Shown: one piece after another, positions 62,210 through 64,000 of the stretch
Numbering within the stretch: position 1 is the stretch's first letter
Layout of the letters: each line of letters starts with the position of its first letter
Made by a program: the position numbers and the translations under genes
Origin: Jacaranda mimosifolia
Lineage: Eukaryota > Streptophyta > Magnoliopsida > Lamiales > Bignoniaceae
Assembly (NCBI GenBank): GCA_018894105.1
Contig: CM032126.1
Coordinates: 10,009,001-10,073,000, forward strand
DNA: 64,000 nucleotides
Reading direction: 5' to 3'
The notes under the pieces: model-generated
Told to the model about the DNA's origin: nothing
What the model saw: only the letters and a program-made list of their open reading frames with translations
Database searches by the model: none

Positions 62210-63190
62210 GCTTTGGCCATCAACTTTCAGTAGCAAAATATATCCTACAGGCCTTTTTTGAGATAACAGAAATAACACATGTGGTGGGTAAGCTGTCAGC
62301 ATCCTGCGATCAGGGCCCACTCCTATTCTTCATCTTATGTTCAGGAGATTATCGCAATAATCTGATGTTGTCGGTCTTGGGAATTCGCTAACTTGTAATC
62401 CTATCAACGAATTTCTATAAATACCCTTGTTGAATCTACTTCACTATTCTATCCTTCAAACGATGGCATTCCTTCTTCGTGTACCTTCTATCACGATGAA
62501 AATAGCAATACTTCTCCAATCTTTATCTCTTTTGGTTATTTATCATTTCTCGAACTCTATCCACCAAGCTCTTCTATTCAGTAACAATCAATATTTTTTT
62601 CTCTTAGTACATTGAGATGGGTGTATCCAACAAACTCACATTGGGAAACATGTTTTCGCTCTTCTTGTCTCTTTTAAGAGATCGACTACTCTTCTCATAA
62701 TATTTTTGGTTCTTCAGAAGGGTAATGGTCTCCTCGATATAAATGTATTTCTCTACTTAGGATAGGGGCACCTCCAACATTGTCGAAGGCTTCCCGACTA
62801 TAGACTCATTGAACCTTAGTACCTTAGATTCCATTAGATTATGTTGGGCATAAATTTTTTGTTGAGATGAGGGATCTCATGGACAACCTCAATGAAACAA
62901 TTGATATACTCTCTAAGGCCTTCTCCCTCATTCTACTAAATGGTAAACAGATCTAATGTAGTTTTTAGTACTTCCTACTGATGGAGAAATTATATAAGAA
63001 TCATTACATTAGCTGCTCTAGGACAATTATAGTCCCATCATAGAGTTGGTCGAACCATGTAAGGGTACATTTTATCAAGGTCATCTAGAATATCTTGCAG
63101 TAGGTCCATCTCGCTAAGGTTATATAGCTCCATTTGGGTTAGAAAATTATCTAAATACTTCTTTAGGGCTGTAGTTCCATCAAACTTAGT
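62210..63190 (-). pseudogene. Decayed Ty3/gypsy gag fragment
   Basis: Read on the minus strand from 63190: KFDGTTALKKYLDNFLTQMELY, then EGLREYINCFIEVVHEIPHLN near 62880-62910, KPSTMLEVPLS near 62780, YFHRDRRYTKKECHRLKDRIV near 62450-62510, and CVISVIS near 62270. These follow the order of gypsy gag: capsid-like part, then the zinc-knuckle-like YCxFHRDxGH...EC block. Many stops and shifts. No LTR seen. Confidence 0.75.
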
Positions 63191-64000
63191 AAGTTGGAGT
63201 AAGTTGGAGATCATGACACCCTAAGGTAGTGACTCTGCCAAAATTACAAAACAAAAAGGGCTACATCAAGGAGGAGCAACGACAAGGAAAAGGTACTCAA
63301 CATTACCTTCACGTGTGTACTCGATCATAGTTTGAGGAATAAATTATTAACCCCTTGATGATTTACATACTTTTGATTATGAAAAAATTATTATGTGTTT
63401 TATTTGATAAATTATGTGCTTAAAGAAAGGCGTATAGAATCTAGAATATGTTTTCGTTTTATCTGCTGGAAACTGTCTATACACTCTATACTTTCCTTAT
63501 TTGAAAAGATCTCCTAAAGATTCTAAATTGATTATTATCTTTAGTAATTAGAAAAGAAAATAGCCTTCTTGCATTATTAGTTATGTTCGAAAATTATGTC
63601 TTAATATGGCTCTATCAAATTCTTACCTTATGGAATTATTTCTTTATTTGCATCCAACAGACACTTACCGAACTAGAACTTACAGTCGTTAGTCATGGGT
63701 CAATAAATAAGAAAACCTGCAACATTCTTAAGTGTGAATCACTAAGTTTGGAAAAAATATTTTTTAGAGTGCTTTGAAGAGTTGTGTGATACTCTAATTT
63801 TACATTGTGCTTAAGTGTTGTTAATTCCTTGCTCTATTTGTGTTTTCGAGGGATCTTGTGGTGAAAAAAGTTAAGGGAATTTTGCCCCCAATGGACATTG
63901 TGGAGATAAAGAAAAGGATGTTTGTGTCTTGAAGAACCTAGTGGTGAAAAGGAATGGGAGTTGCACTTACTCTCGAGGGATCTCGTGAAGAGAACAAATC
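63191..64000. other. No recognised gene
   Basis: AT-rich DNA. The last 200 bp contain repeated GAGGGATCT-GTG-GTGAA phrases that could belong to an LTR continuing beyond the window, but no border is visible. Confidence 0.35.

Overview
The window looks like nuclear DNA from a flowering plant, most likely a eudicot. It is AT-rich, its genes have many canonical GT-AG introns, and more than half of it is transposable-element sequence of typical plant type: Ty3/gypsy Tat-like, Ty1/copia, hAT, Mutator-like, and a tRNA-derived SINE. I cannot name the species from the sequence.

Two host genes can be read. The first (exons from 782 to 10807, + strand) is the 3' two-thirds of an acyl-CoA:diacylglycerol acyltransferase 1 (DGAT1) gene: 12 exons, 321 codons, with the 5' exons lying before the window. 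The second (45347-48906, + strand) is a complete six-exon gene for a 364-residue type-B response-regulator-like transcription factor. It has a degenerate receiver (no phospho-acceptor Asp) followed by a GARP/Myb-like DNA-binding domain.

Layout from left to right: DGAT1, whose last intron carries a 1.28-kb Mutator-like foldback element with 9-bp target duplications; a short SINE with an 18-bp target duplication (11795-11901); a 13.9-kb Tat-like gypsy element (12587-26525, duplication ATTAG) with a decayed gag-pol, a hAT-type MITE inside its RNase H region, and an antisense plant-mobile-domain (PMD) gene with putative introns between pol and the 3' LTR; a 5.0-kb copia element on the minus strand (26868-31907, duplication TTATG); an AT-rich stretch with CACTA-like GCGACGG-type motifs (32309-35470); copia debris (35480-38250); a 4.7-kb Mutator-like element with long inverted ends and a transposase remnant lacking its catalytic core (38270-42946); a small foldback element (43281-43872); a degenerate tandem repeat; the response-regulator gene; and an 11.9-kb copia element (50119-61972, duplication CTATT) that hosts a 5.4-kb hAT transposon (51552-56998, duplication ATTAGGGC). 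Decayed gypsy gag sequence on the minus strand follows (62210-63190).

The two host genes show no functional link. The elements form a readable stack: the MITE lies inside the gypsy element and the hAT lies inside the second copia, so each host element is older than its guest. Most coding damage in the retroelements is single-base nonsense, and in the gypsy gag all five stops can be explained by C-to-T change, as expected for methylated, silenced DNA. I found no CRISPR, operon or functional tRNA/rRNA gene. The most unusual content is the intron-bearing antisense PMD gene, the long hairpin in the DGAT1 intron, the pseudo-receiver regulator, and the hAT element with intact ends but a split catalytic triad.
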